Made by a program: the position numbers and the translations under genes
Part shown: piece by piece, positions 7,530-16,123 of the stretch
How the letters are laid out: every line of letters begins with the position of its first letter
Numbering within the stretch: position 1 is the first letter of the stretch
Assembly (NCBI RefSeq): GCF_004023625.1
Contig: NZ_ML137711.1
Span: 188,993-252,992, forward strand
DNA from: Streptomyces cavernae
Lineage (GTDB): Bacteria > Actinomycetota > Actinomycetes > Streptomycetales > Streptomycetaceae
DNA length: 64,000 nt
Direction of reading: 5' to 3'
The notes under the pieces: generated by a model
Told to the model about the DNA's origin: nothing
Database searches by the model: none
What the model saw: only the letters and a program-made list of their open reading frames with translations

Positions 7530-8015
7530 TCACAGCCGGAACAGCGCCCACACGACCTTCCCGTTGAGCGCGCCCGCGAGCGGGTGCCACCCCCAGCTGT
7601 CGGCGAACGAGTCGACCAGGAACAGACCGCGCCCCGACTCGGCCGAGAAGTCCTCCGAAGCGCCCGCCACCGGGTTGTCGTGGCTGGGGTCGCGCACCGC
7701 GCACACCAGTCGCGAGGTCCAGCGCATCAAGTGCAGCCGCACGGGCGGCTCGTGACCTTCCCCGCGCGGGGTGTCCGAGGGCAGCGCGTGGCGCAGCGCG
7801 TTGGTGACGAGTTCCGAGACCACCAGGCAGACGTCGTCGTAACGGTCGCCTACGTCCCACTGGTCGAGGGTGCGGCGGGTGAACCGCCGTGCTTCGCGTA
7901 CCGCTTCGTAGCGGGCGGGCAGGGCGCAGGAGGCAGAGCTGGACACGGCCGCGGGATCGAGCGGCGGAAGCCCCTGCCTTAAAGGCTCGAGCATGGTTGA
8001 TCCATTCGTCCCCAT
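7530..8015 (-). CDS. HATPase_c anti-sigma-type regulatory ATPase
   Basis: The ATG at 8015 follows GGGAG by 9 nt, giving 161 residues; upstream codons in frame would translate the regulatory element at 8090 and are rejected. The protein has the GHKL Bergerat fold of RsbW/SpoIIAB-like kinases: N-box VVSELVTNALRHA, then G1-type VCAVRDPSHDNPV and G2-type ESGRGLFLVDSFADSWG. Such short ATPases in Streptomyces accompany WhiJ-like regulators and DUF397 proteins. Partners could be a sigma factor or the XRE regulator. The shared upstream element ties its expression to the DUF397 gene. Confidence 0.85.
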   Translation of the reverse strand: MGTNGSTMLEPLRQGLPPLDPAAVSSSASCALPARYEAVREARRFTRRTLDQWDVGDRYDDVCLVVSELVTNALRHALPSDTPRGEGHEPPVRLHLMRWTSRLVCAVRDPSHDNPVAGASEDFSAESGRGLFLVDSFADSWGWHPLAGALNGKVVWALFRL

Positions 8016-8089
8016 GCGAGGCACTCCCGGGAGTTCGCGGTCGTTGCGATGCAGCGGTGGCGCGGGGACCATGGTTCCGAATGCGTACA

Positions 8090-8117
8090 GCAGATGCAAG
8101 GGCAGATGCACGTGCAC
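8090..8117 (-). promoter_or_regulatory. 28-bp element shared by the DUF397 and ATPase genes, copy 2
   Basis: Read on the minus strand this matches 7039-7066 at 27 of 28 positions. It sits 75-102 bp upstream of the ATPase start. A weak -10-like AACCAT begins 13 bp after the element, the same spacing as TATGAT in copy 1. The two copies face each other across the convergent gene pair. Confidence 0.7.
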
Positions 8118-8303
8118 GCGCCTGAAATGCATCGGTGTGAGCCGGTTACAGGTTATTTATTCCTCGGTCAAGCGGTGCGGCTCTTTCCGGTCCTTTCCAT
8201 TTCCGTAACCGAACGAGTACGGGCTGGAGCGTTTTGATGGCAGACTTCGGGCTCTGTACGTGTGTTGGGGAGGGACTGGCCGAGTGACCGCAGAGGAGTC
8301 GAG

Positions 8304-9170
8304 GTGACCACAGGGGAGTCGAGCGGCTCAGTGGTGCGGCGCATCCTGCTGGGCTCGCAGCTCAGGCGATTGCGGGAGGGGCGCGGGATCACCCGCGAAG
8401 CGGCCGGTTACTCGATCCGTGCCTCCGAGTCGAAGATCAGCCGCATGGAGTTGGGACGGGTGAGCTTCAAGGCGAGGGACGTGGAGGACTTGCTGACGCT
8501 GTACGGCGTGACCGACGAAGCAGAGCGGGGCTCCCTGCTCGGGCTGGCCAGGGAGGCGAACGTCGCGGGCTGGTGGCACAGTTACTCGGACGTGCTGCCC
8601 GGGTGGTTCCAGACGTATGTGGGCCTGGAGGGCGCCGCGTCGTTGATCCGGGTCTACGAGGTGCAGTTCGTGCACGGTCTGCTGCAGACCGAGGCGTACG
8701 CGCACGCCGTCGTCACGCGCGGCATGGACAAGGGCGCGAGCAAGGCCGACATCGAGCGGCGGGTGGCGCTGCGTCTGGAGCGGCAGAAGATCCTCGTCTC
8801 GGAGCGCGCACCGGACTTCCACGTCGTCCTCGACGAGGCGGCGCTGCGCCGGCCGTACGGCGACCGTGCGGTGATGCGCGGTCAGCTGGAGCATCTGATC
8901 GAGGTCTCCGAGCGGCCGAACGTCACCCTCCAGGTGATGCCGTTCAGCTTCGGCGGGCATGCCGGGGAAGCCGGCGCCTTCGCGATGCTCAGCTTCCCGG
9001 AGTCGGACCTCTCCGATGTTGTGTACCTGGAGCAGATGACCAGCGCCCTGTATGTCGACAAACGAGAGGAGGTCACACAGTATGAAAAGGCCATGGAACG
9101 GCTGCAAGCGGACAGCCCGAATCCGGCGGCTACACGTGACCTCCTCCGAGGTCTGCTCCAACTCTCATAA
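8304..9170 (+). CDS. XRE-family regulator with DUF5753 domain (WhiJ-like)
   Basis: GTG 8304 is preceded by AGGAG at a 5-nt spacing and gives 288 residues. The N-terminal HTH_31 domain covers residues 14-75 (LGSQLRRLREGRGITREAAG, then SKISRMELGRV). The C-terminal DUF5753 domain starts near residue 95 with GWWHSYSDVLPGWFQTYVGL and includes VQFVHGLLQTEAYA. WhiJ-type regulators of this build control differentiation and antibiotic production together with a neighbouring DUF397 protein. It is divergent from the ATPase gene. The likely target sites are the two 28-bp elements; this is inference from their number and position. Confidence 0.9.
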   Translation: MTTGESSGSVVRRILLGSQLRRLREGRGITREAAGYSIRASESKISRMELGRVSFKARDVEDLLTLYGVTDEAERGSLLGLAREANVAGWWHSYSDVLPGWFQTYVGLEGAASLIRVYEVQFVHGLLQTEAYAHAVVTRGMDKGASKADIERRVALRLERQKILVSERAPDFHVVLDEAALRRPYGDRAVMRGQLEHLIEVSERPNVTLQVMPFSFGGHAGEAGAFAMLSFPESDLSDVVYLEQMTSALYVDKREEVTQYEKAMERLQADSPNPAATRDLLRGLLQLS

Positions 9171-9234
9171 GACAGAAGTACGATGACGTCTCAACAGGCA
9201 TCATCTGCGCTTGCCTTCTGCGGTTGGGGATCCT

Positions 9235-10692
9235 ATGTCCTTCTTCACTGACCTGGCCCACCAGTACATCGACGGCGAGTGGCGGACCGGCAGCGGCTCG
9301 TGGGACATCATCGACTTCAACCCGTACAACGGTGAGAAGCTGGCCGCGCTGACCGTCGCGACGGTCGCCGAGGTCGACGACGCCTATCGCGCGGCCGAGC
9401 GAGCGCAGAAGCAGTGGGCGCAGACAAGCCCCTACGACCGGCGACAGGTGATCGAGCGGGTGCTGCGCATCGTCGAGGCGCGGCGCGGCGAGATAGTCGA
9501 AGCGATCATGGACGAGCTCGGCGGCACCCGCGGCAAGGGGGAGTACGAAGTCGCGCTCGCCGAGAGCTTTCTGCGGGAGGCGATGCTGATCGCGATGCGT
9601 CCGCAGGGCGAGCTCCTGCCCTCGCCGCTCGCGGGCAAGGAGAACCGCGTCTTCCGGCTCCCGGTCGGTGTGGTGGCGGTGATCAGCCCCTTCAACTTCC
9701 CCTTCCTGATCACCTTGAAGTCGGTCGCCCCCGCGATCGCCCTCGGCAACGCCGTGGTCATCAAGCCGAACCAGAACGCCCCGGTCGTCGGCGGCGGCCT
9801 GATAGCCCGGATCTTCGAGGACGCGGGGCTGCCGGCCGGTGTGCTCAACGTGGTGGTCACCGACATAGCCGAGATCGGTGACGCGCTCATCGAGCACCCG
9901 GTGCCCAAGGTGATCTCCTTCGCCGGTTCCGACCGTGTCGGCCGCCATGTCGCGGCCGTGGCGGCCGCCCACTTCAAGCGCGCCGTACTGGAGTTGAGCG
10001 GCAACTGCGCACTGGTCGTGTGCGACGACGCCGACCTGGACTACGCGGTCGACGCGGCGATATTCAGCCGGTTCGTCTACGCGGGCCAGGTCTGCATGGC
10101 AGCCAACCGGATCCTGGTCGACCGGGCGGTGGAGCGGGAGTTCACCGAGAAGTTCGTCGCCCGCGTCGAGGCACTGAAGACCGGCGACCCGCGCGACCCG
10201 GAGACTCACATCGGCCCGGTCATCAACGAGTTCCAGGCCGAGGCGCTGACCGCCCTGATCGAGCAGGCCCTCGCCGACGGCGCCACGGCGCTGGTGCGGG
10301 GCCGGGCCGTCGGCAACCTCCTCGAGCCGACCGTCCTGACCGGTCTGCCCGACGACTCCCCGATCCTGCGCCAGGAACTCCTCGGCCCGGTCGCCCTGCT
10401 CATCCCGTTCGACGGCGAGGACGAGGCGGTGCGGATCGTCAACGACACCCCGTACGGGCTCAGCGGCGCCGTGCACACGGCCAACGTCGAGCGGGGCGTG
10501 GAGTTCGCAACCCGCATCGAGACCGGGATGTTCCACGTCAACGACTCCACGGTCAACGACGACCCACTGGTCCCCTTCGGCGGCGAGAAGTCCTCCGGGT
10601 ACGGGCGCCTGAACGGTGAGTCGACGATCGAGGCGTTCACCACCCACAAGTGGATCTCGGTGCAGCACGGGAAGGCCACGTTCCCCTTCTGA
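9235..10692 (+). CDS. aldehyde dehydrogenase family protein
   Basis: The 485-residue enzyme starts at ATG 9235, preceded by GGTTGGGGATCCT. It has the NAD(P)-dependent aldehyde dehydrogenase core: NAD-binding ISPFNFPFLITLKSVAPAIA, FAGSDRVGRHVA, catalytic Glu in LELSGN, nucleophile Cys in YAGQVCMAANR, and the EELLGPVA-like QELLGPVALL. FGGEKSSGYGRLNGE near the C-terminus resembles benzaldehyde/vanillin-type and related dehydrogenases. Substrate cannot be read from sequence. It stands alone, with non-coding gaps on both sides. Confidence 0.88.
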   Translation: MSFFTDLAHQYIDGEWRTGSGSWDIIDFNPYNGEKLAALTVATVAEVDDAYRAAERAQKQWAQTSPYDRRQVIERVLRIVEARRGEIVEAIMDELGGTRGKGEYEVALAESFLREAMLIAMRPQGELLPSPLAGKENRVFRLPVGVVAVISPFNFPFLITLKSVAPAIALGNAVVIKPNQNAPVVGGGLIARIFEDAGLPAGVLNVVVTDIAEIGDALIEHPVPKVISFAGSDRVGRHVAAVAAAHFKRAVLELSGNCALVVCDDADLDYAVDAAIFSRFVYAGQVCMAANRILVDRAVEREFTEKFVARVEALKTGDPRDPETHIGPVINEFQAEALTALIEQALADGATALVRGRAVGNLLEPTVLTGLPDDSPILRQELLGPVALLIPFDGEDEAVRIVNDTPYGLSGAVHTANVERGVEFATRIETGMFHVNDSTVNDDPLVPFGGEKSSGYGRLNGESTIEAFTTHKWISVQHGKATFPF

Positions 10693-10784
10693 GCATCCCC
10701 TCGACCGCCCTTGAGGACAGAACCTGACCGCAAGGGCCCGTAGCTTCGTCGGTGTCAGGAAGAACCGGCGAAAGGCGGCGGACG

Positions 10785-11333
10785 ATGGTCACTCACGTGG
10801 GTGCGGAGGCACGCGGCGACGAGCGTGGGGCACTGCTGGCGTTCCTTCAGGAGCAGCGCGGCGGTATCCGGCGGGCGGTGCTCGGGCTGACCGAGGAGCA
10901 GTCGGCGAGCAGGCCGAGCGCCAGCGAACTGTCGCTGTCCGGCCTGATCAAGCATGTCGCCGAGGTCGAGCAGGGCTGGGTCGCGCGGGCCAAGGGTGAG
11001 GCGCCGGCGGTCGAGCGGAACGAGTCCAACTGGCACGAGTGCTTCCTGCTCGTCGGCGACGAGACCGTCGAGTCGCAACTCGCGTACTGGGAGAAGGTCG
11101 CCGCGGAGACGGAGGCGTTCATCCGCTCGGTGCCGAGCCTGGACGACACCTTCCCGCTGCCGGACCAGCCGTGGTTCCCGCCGGAGGGGCGGGTCTCGAT
11201 GCGCTGGCTCGTGTTGACTCTGATCCGTGAGATGGCCCGGCACGCCGGTCACGCCGACATCATCCGCGAGTCGCTGGACGGGAAGACGGCCTTCGAACTG
11301 GTCGCCGAGGAGCGGGGATCGGGCTGGGGGTGA
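10785..11333 (+). CDS. DinB/DUF664 family protein, probable mycothiol-dependent enzyme
   Basis: The ATG at 10785 follows AAAGGCGGCGGACG and gives 182 residues; an in-frame ATG 33 bp earlier lacks support. The four-helix DinB fold is indicated by SGLIKHVAEVEQGWV (first metal-binding His) and TLIREMARHAGHADIIRES (the two further His), the ligand triad of DUF664/mycothiol-dependent maleylpyruvate isomerase-type proteins. In actinobacteria these conjugate mycothiol to electrophiles. The substrate is unknown. The next gene starts 45 bp later but appears to have its own promoter. Confidence 0.85.
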   Translation: MVTHVGAEARGDERGALLAFLQEQRGGIRRAVLGLTEEQSASRPSASELSLSGLIKHVAEVEQGWVARAKGEAPAVERNESNWHECFLLVGDETVESQLAYWEKVAAETEAFIRSVPSLDDTFPLPDQPWFPPEGRVSMRWLVLTLIREMARHAGHADIIRESLDGKTAFELVAEERGSGWG

Positions 11334-11377
11334 TCCTGGGTGATCCCCGCGGTCCCGGGTGGTCCTACGCTGGCCCC

Positions 11378-12019
11378 ATGTCAGCGATCCGCCTCCTCGT
11401 GCTGGGCGCGGTACGCCAGCACGGCCGCGCCCACGGCTACCAGGTGCGCAACGACCTGGAGTACTGGGGCGCCCATGAGTGGTCCAACGCCAAGCCCGGC
11501 TCGATCTACCACGCCCTGAAGCAGATGGCGAAGCAGGGACTGCTGCACGCGCACGAGATCGCGCCGTCCACGGTCGGCGGGCCGCCGCGCACCGAGTACG
11601 AGATCACGGAGGCGGGCACCCAGGAGTACCTGGCGCTGCTGCGGGAGGCCCTCGCCGCGCGGGAGCGGACCATCGACGTGCTCTCCGCGGCGATCGGTTT
11701 CATGGTCGACCTGGAACGCGCGGAGGTGGTCTCCCTGCTGCGGGAGCGGCTGCGCCGGCTCGCAGAGTGGCGGGGCGCCGTCACGGAGCACTACGTGCCC
11801 GTGGGCGGCCCGGAGAAGCTCGGTCACATCGGGGAGATCATGAACATGTGGGTTCACGCGGCCGACGGCGAGGCGGCGTGGACCCGAGGTCTCATCGAAC
11901 GCATCGAGGGCGGGGCGTACACCTTCGCCGGGGAGGGTGAGCCGTTCGTCGGCGTGCTGGCGGAAGGCGTGGAGAACCCGTACGCGACGGGGGATTCGCA
12001 TCCCGGAGATATCCGTTAA
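11378..12019 (+). CDS. PadR-family transcriptional regulator of the adjacent ABC exporter
   Basis: The 213-residue protein has the PadR winged helix at residues 3-85 (LLVLGAVRQHGRAHGYQVRN, then GSIYHALKQMAKQGLL and the wing TEYEITEAG) and a helical C-terminal dimerisation domain. ATG 11378 lies 6 nt after TACGCT, indicating a leaderless mRNA. Its stop overlaps the first of two palindromes that bracket the promoter of the downstream drrAB-like genes. It most likely represses that exporter until a toxic ligand binds (inference from family and layout). Confidence 0.88.
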   Translation: MSAIRLLVLGAVRQHGRAHGYQVRNDLEYWGAHEWSNAKPGSIYHALKQMAKQGLLHAHEIAPSTVGGPPRTEYEITEAGTQEYLALLREALAARERTIDVLSAAIGFMVDLERAEVVSLLRERLRRLAEWRGAVTEHYVPVGGPEKLGHIGEIMNMWVHAADGEAAWTRGLIERIEGGAYTFAGEGEPFVGVLAEGVENPYATGDSHPGDIR

Positions 12020-12085
12020 TCAAGTTTGACTAATCTGCTGGCGGGGCATAGCCTCCGCTGGCGAGCAGGTAGTCAAGTTTGATTA
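12017..12085 (+). promoter_or_regulatory. ABC exporter promoter bracketed by two PadR-type operators
   Basis: Two 16-bp imperfect palindromes, TAATCAAGTTTGACTA (12017-12032) and TAGTCAAGTTTGATTA (12070-12085), have centres 53 bp apart, five helical turns. Between them is a good promoter: TTGACT (12026-12031), 17 bp, TAGCCT (12049-12054). The -35 lies inside the first palindrome, and the second is just downstream of the expected start point. Binding of both would block transcription, possibly with looping. Confidence 0.75.
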
Positions 12086-12124
12086 GTTGACGTGGTGGCC
12101 ATCCGTGGTGACCGGAGGAGACGC

Positions 12125-13078
12125 ATGACCGAGGCGATCGTCATCGAGGGCGTACGCAAGCGATACGGGGACAAGGCCGCCCTGGACGGGCTGGACCTCA
12201 CGGTGGGGCGGGGCACCGTCCATGGGCTGCTCGGCCCCAACGGCGCGGGCAAGACCACGGCGGTACGCGTGCTGACCACCCTGCTGCGGCCGGACGCGGG
12301 CCGCGCGGAGGTCGCCGGGTACGACGTCGTACGGCAGGCCGACCGGGTGCGCCGCCGGATCGGCCTGCTCGGCCAGCACGCCGCGCTCGACGAGGAGTTG
12401 GGTGGACGGCAGAACCTGGAGCTGTTCGGGCGCCTGTACCACCTGGGCGCCCGGCGGGCGGGTGCGCGCGCCGACGAACTCCTGAAGCGCTTCGGCTTGG
12501 CTGACGTGGGCCGAAAGTCGGTGAAGCAGTACAGCGGCGGCATGCGGCGCCGGCTCGACCTCGCCGTCTCGCTGATCACCGAGCCGGAGGTGCTGTTCCT
12601 GGACGAGCCGACCACCGGGCTCGACCCGCGCGGCCGGGCCGAGGTGTGGTCGTCGGTGCGCTCCCTGGTCGACAGCGGCACGACCGTGCTGCTCACCACC
12701 CAGTACCTCGAGGAGGCTGACCAACTGGCCCACCGGATCTCGGTCGTCGACCACGGCCGGGTCATCGCGGACGGCACCGCCGACGAACTCAAGGCCCGCA
12801 CGGGCGGCGACCGCATCGATGTCGTCCTGCGCGACGCGGGGCAACTGGGCGCCGCCGTGGCCCTGCTGCCGGTCCCCGCCGAGGGCGTGACGGTGGACGC
12901 GGACCGCCGACTGATCAGCGCCCCGGTCACCGACCGCATGAAGGCGCTCGCCGAGGTGCTGCGGGCCCTGGACGAGGCCGGCATCGAGGCCGAGGACATC
13001 GCCCTGCGCAGGCCGACGCTGGACGAGGTGTTCCTGCACCTCACCGGAGAGGACCACCGAGTGAAGGAGGCCGTATGA
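12125..13078 (+). CDS. ABC transporter ATP-binding protein, DrrA type
   Basis: ATG 12125 follows GGAGGAGACGC, a strong ribosome-binding site, giving 317 residues. Motifs: Walker [11 protein letters not shown]-loop region around [14 protein letters not shown], signature [13 protein letters not shown], Walker [14 protein letters not shown] and the switch His in [13 protein letters not shown]. The C-terminal extension with [14 protein letters not shown] is typical of daunorubicin-resistance ATPases. It forms an exporter with the membrane protein whose ATG overlaps its stop (ATGA). Exported compound unknown; a drug or lipid is likely. Confidence 0.92.
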   Translation: MTEAIVIEGVRKRYGDKAALDGLDLTVGRGTVHGLLGPNGAGKTTAVRVLTTLLRPDAGRAEVAGYDVVRQADRVRRRIGLLGQHAALDEELGGRQNLELFGRLYHLGARRAGARADELLKRFGLADVGRKSVKQYSGGMRRRLDLAVSLITEPEVLFLDEPTTGLDPRGRAEVWSSVRSLVDSGTTVLLTTQYLEEADQLAHRISVVDHGRVIADGTADELKARTGGDRIDVVLRDAGQLGAAVALLPVPAEGVTVDADRRLISAPVTDRMKALAEVLRALDEAGIEAEDIALRRPTLDEVFLHLTGEDHRVKEAV

Positions 13079-13836
13079 ACACCTATGCCCTGACCGACTC
13101 CTGGACCATGACCCGCCGCGAACTCGCCCACTGGGCACGCCAACCCGTGCAGGTGCTGGTGGGGCTGGTCTTCCCCGTGATGCTGCTGCTGATGTTCGGC
13201 TTCCTGATCGGCGGCGGGCGCGGGGTGCAAGGTGAGTACGTGGACTTCCTCGTCCCCGGGATGCTCGCGCTGACCATGGCATTCGGCCTCGAAGGGACCA
13301 TGCTCCAGGTCACCCAGGACCTCAACAAGGGCGTCATCGACCGCTTCCGGTCGATGCCGATGACCAACGGGGCGGTCCTGGTGGGTCGTTGTGCGGCCGA
13401 CATGCTCCAGTCGGCGATCGGGCTCGCGGTGCTGATCGGCGTCGGCTACGCGATCGGCTGGCGGGCGCACGCCGGCGCAGGGGAATTCCTCGGCGCGGTG
13501 GGGCTGTTGCTGCTGTTCCGGTTCGCGATGCTGTGGATCGGCATCCATCTGGCGATGGTCGCGGGGAAGCCGGAGATGGTGCAGGCCGTGCAGATCCTGG
13601 TGTGGCCGGTGGGCTTCCTCTCCAACGCGCTGGCCACGCCGGAGACCATGCCGGACTGGCTGGGCACGGTGGTGGAGTGGAACCCGATGTCCCAGACGGC
13701 CACGGCGGTACGGGAGTTGTTCGGCGGGCCGGGCGGGGAGGCCGGGCACGTGTGGGCGGCGGTGGTCTGGCCGCTGGCGCTGGTGGCGGTGTTCTTTCCG
13801 CTGGCGGTGCGGAGGTTCGGGCGGTTGAGCCGTTAG
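13075..13836 (+). CDS. ABC-2 type transporter permease, DrrB type
   Basis: The 253-residue membrane protein has six predicted hydrophobic segments (for example [20 protein letters not shown] near 25-45 and the last at about 225-245). It carries the ABC-2 signature [16 protein letters not shown] and the pattern [11 protein letters not shown] found in DrrB-like permeases. Its start overlaps the ATPase stop, so the two are translationally coupled. With the PadR gene they form a typical resistance cassette. The 3' end overlaps the convergent Uma2 gene by 4 bp. Confidence 0.9.
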   Translation: MNTYALTDSWTMTRRELAHWARQPVQVLVGLVFPVMLLLMFGFLIGGGRGVQGEYVDFLVPGMLALTMAFGLEGTMLQVTQDLNKGVIDRFRSMPMTNGAVLVGRCAADMLQSAIGLAVLIGVGYAIGWRAHAGAGEFLGAVGLLLLFRFAMLWIGIHLAMVAGKPEMVQAVQILVWPVGFLSNALATPETMPDWLGTVVEWNPMSQTATAVRELFGGPGGEAGHVWAAVVWPLALVAVFFPLAVRRFGRLSR

Positions 13837-14447
13837 GTGTCAAGCAGGTCGTGCTGGTTGATTTCGATGGGGAAGGGGACCTCGGTGACGAGTGTGTCGG
13901 TGTGTGTCGAAAGTCCAGGCCGAGGAACGAAGACTCCGGTTTCCTCGTCACGCCGGAACTCGTGTACCACCGGGTCGTCCTTCTCCCCTCGCTCGACGCG
14001 CCAGTAGTGGGCGATGCCGGCTTCCGCGTACATGCCGGGCTTCAAGAAGCGGTCGTCCTTGAGCGAGCCGGGCGAGACCACCTCGACGGCGAGGACCACG
14101 CAAGCGACCGGGGTGCATTCCATGGTGCGCACGTCGGTCTCGGTCTTGTCGTACACGATGACGTCCGGCCAGAGGACGTTGTGGTTGTCGAACTGGATCG
14201 CCCGCTCGGCCTCGGCACCGTACGGAGACTGCTTGGCGAGCTCCATCGCCATGCACAGCCGGTTCCGGACCCGGTCGTGCCACCACTTCGTCGCTCCACG
14301 TACCACGATGTTCCCATCCACGAGCTCCCAGTCGAACGGGACGTCCAGTTCCTTGACCTGGTCCCATGTCCAGCCGTCCTCGGGCGGGAACGTCCAGTTC
14401 TCAGGAGTGGCCCGCGGGTGCTGCTCGGTGTGTGCCTCGGCGGCCAT
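13833..14447 (-). CDS. Uma2-family (DUF820) putative endonuclease
   Basis: The ATG at 14447 follows GGGAGCAGTC and gives 204 residues. The Uma2/DUF820 fold is PD-(D/E)xK-like: [19 protein letters not shown] (conserved Glu/Asp and His), WPDVIVYD (catalytic Asp), [16 protein letters not shown] (ExV motif) and [17 protein letters not shown]. Streptomyces genomes carry many copies; no biological role is established. It overlaps the ABC permease stop by 4 bp on the opposite strand and is preceded by a 117-bp gap to the glutamate decarboxylase stop on the same strand. Confidence 0.85.
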   Translation of the reverse strand: MAAEAHTEQHPRATPENWTFPPEDGWTWDQVKELDVPFDWELVDGNIVVRGATKWWHDRVRNRLCMAMELAKQSPYGAEAERAIQFDNHNVLWPDVIVYDKTETDVRTMECTPVACVVLAVEVVSPGSLKDDRFLKPGMYAEAGIAHYWRVERGEKDDPVVHEFRRDEETGVFVPRPGLSTHTDTLVTEVPFPIEINQHDLLDT

Positions 14448-14564
14448 GACTGCTCCCATGCGGACGATCGTGGGCGGTGCTGTGCGTGCCTGTTTCCCTT
14501 TCGACGGTAGCGTCGTCACCCCCGCGAGTGGTGAGGCATCGTTCCTGCATGGGAGCAGGTGTCG

Positions 14565-15977
14565 TCAGTGGTGGAAGCCGGTGGCCGCACCCTTGTCGTG
14601 CGTCGACGGGTGCGGCTGCCGACGCAGTTCCGGGAGCAGACTGCCCAGGTCCTCCGCGAACAGTTCGGCGAGGTCCAGCGAGAACCCGTTGCGGCACACC
14701 ACGCGCAAGACGGACAGGTCCTCGCGGTGGGGCGGGAACGTGTACGCGGGCACCAGCCAGCCCTTCTCGCGCATCCGCCGGGACACGTCGAAGACGTCGT
14801 ACGCCGTGACGTCGTCGGCGGTGGTGAACGCGAACACGGGCAGCTCGTCGCCCCTGGTCAGCAGCCGGAAGTCGCCGAGCGCCTCCACCCGCTCGGCGAG
14901 CGCCCGCGCGATGTCCCGGGTGGACTGCTGCACCGCCCGGTAGCCCTCCCGGCCCAGCCTCAGGAACGTGTAGTACTGCGCCACGACCTGCGCCCCGGGC
15001 CGCGAGAAGTTGAGCGCGAAGGTGGGCATGTCACCGCCGAGGTAGTTGACCCGGAAGACCAGCTCCTCGGGCAGTTCCGCCTCCGACCGCCACAGCGCCC
15101 AGCCGACCCCCGGGTAGACCAGCCCGTACTTGTGCCCCGAGGTGTTGATGGAGGACACCCGCGGCAGGCGGAAGTCCCAGACCAGGTCCTCGTCGAGGAA
15201 GGGCGCGACCATCGCTCCGGAGGCGCCGTCGACATGGACGGGGACGTCCAGGCCGGTGCGTTCCTGGAGGTCGTCCAGTGCCGCGCACAGTTCGGCGATG
15301 GGCTCGTACGACCCGTCGAAGGTGGAGCCCAGGATGCCGACGACACCGATGGTGTTCTCGTCGCACAGCTCGACCGCCGCCCGCGGGTCGAGGTGGAAAC
15401 GCTCGCCCTCCATCGGGATCAGCCGCGGCTCCACCTCCCAGTAGGTGCAGAACTTCTCCCAGCACACCTGGACGTTGACGCCCATCACCAGGTTGGGCCG
15501 GGCCTCGGCGGAGGGATAGCGGTCGGCGTTCCGCTTGGCCCAGCGCCGCTTGAGGGCCATTCCGGCGAGCATGCACGCCTCGCTGGACCCGGTGGTCGAA
15601 CAACCCATCACGGCCGTGGGGTCCGGCGCGTTCCACAGGTCGGCGAGCATCGCCACACAGCGCCGCTCCAGCTCGGCCGTGCGCGGGTACTCGTCCTTGT
15701 CGATCATGTTCTTGTCCCGGCACTCGCCCATCAGGAGACCGGCCTGCGGTTCCATCCAGGTGGTGACGAAGGTGGCGAGGTTGAGCCGGGCGTTGCCGTC
15801 CAGCATCAGCTCGTCGTGGACCAGCTGGTACGCGGTCGTCGGCGGCATCGGCCCGTCCGGGATGCGGTGCTTGGGCGGGGCCGTGACCATTCCGCTGAGC
15901 GGATTGGCCTCTCCGTAGAGGGGGTTCACGGGTACGGGGCGCTCGTCGTGTTTCTCGGGACCTTTGTGCAGCGGCAC
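14565..15977 (-). CDS. gadB: glutamate decarboxylase
   Basis: The 470-residue PLP enzyme starts at GTG 15977 after GGAGGAGTCCCC. It has the group II decarboxylase core: MGCSTTGSSEACMLAGMALK (phosphate-binding), HVDGASGAMVAPF (Asp250 pairs with the pyridine N) and NTSGHKYGLVYPG with Lys283 as the Schiff-base lysine. The N-terminal segment GMVTAPPKHRIPDGPMPPTT is typical of GadB. It converts glutamate to GABA with proton consumption. No GadC antiporter is adjacent, so a role in GABA supply or pH balance is open. It is divergent from tipA with a 146-bp shared region. Confidence 0.93.
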   Translation of the reverse strand: MPLHKGPEKHDERPVPVNPLYGEANPLSGMVTAPPKHRIPDGPMPPTTAYQLVHDELMLDGNARLNLATFVTTWMEPQAGLLMGECRDKNMIDKDEYPRTAELERRCVAMLADLWNAPDPTAVMGCSTTGSSEACMLAGMALKRRWAKRNADRYPSAEARPNLVMGVNVQVCWEKFCTYWEVEPRLIPMEGERFHLDPRAAVELCDENTIGVVGILGSTFDGSYEPIAELCAALDDLQERTGLDVPVHVDGASGAMVAPFLDEDLVWDFRLPRVSSINTSGHKYGLVYPGVGWALWRSEAELPEELVFRVNYLGGDMPTFALNFSRPGAQVVAQYYTFLRLGREGYRAVQQSTRDIARALAERVEALGDFRLLTRGDELPVFAFTTADDVTAYDVFDVSRRMREKGWLVPAYTFPPHREDLSVLRVVCRNGFSLDLAELFAEDLGSLLPELRRQPHPSTHDKGAATGFHH

Positions 15978-16065
15978 GGGGACTCCTCCGGTGGCGGTGG
16001 AACGGCTTCCCTTGCGAAACGGCCTCCTCCTGCGAGGTTACGTAGGGACCTCCGTCCGCGCGCGC

Positions 16066-16096
16066 TTGCACCTCACGCAACGTGAGGAGCCAACCT
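16066..16096 (+). promoter_or_regulatory. tipA promoter with TipAL-binding palindrome
   Basis: TTGCAC (16066-16071) is followed by a 17-bp palindrome CCTCACG-CAA-CGTGAGG (16071-16087) and a -10-like CAACCT (16091-16096). The -35 to -10 spacing is 19 bp, the long spacing of MerR-type promoters. This closely matches the known thiostrepton-inducible tipA promoter, in which TipAL binds the palindrome and untwists the DNA on drug binding. Confidence 0.88.
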
Positions 16097-16123
16097 GGTG
16101 TGCGGACCGGGAAAGGAGCGGGA

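Noticed and set aside
8016..8132. Longer ATPase reading from ATG 8132
   Set aside because: Its first residues would translate the conserved regulatory element; ATG 8015 has GGGAG at a suitable distance and the family fold begins after it.
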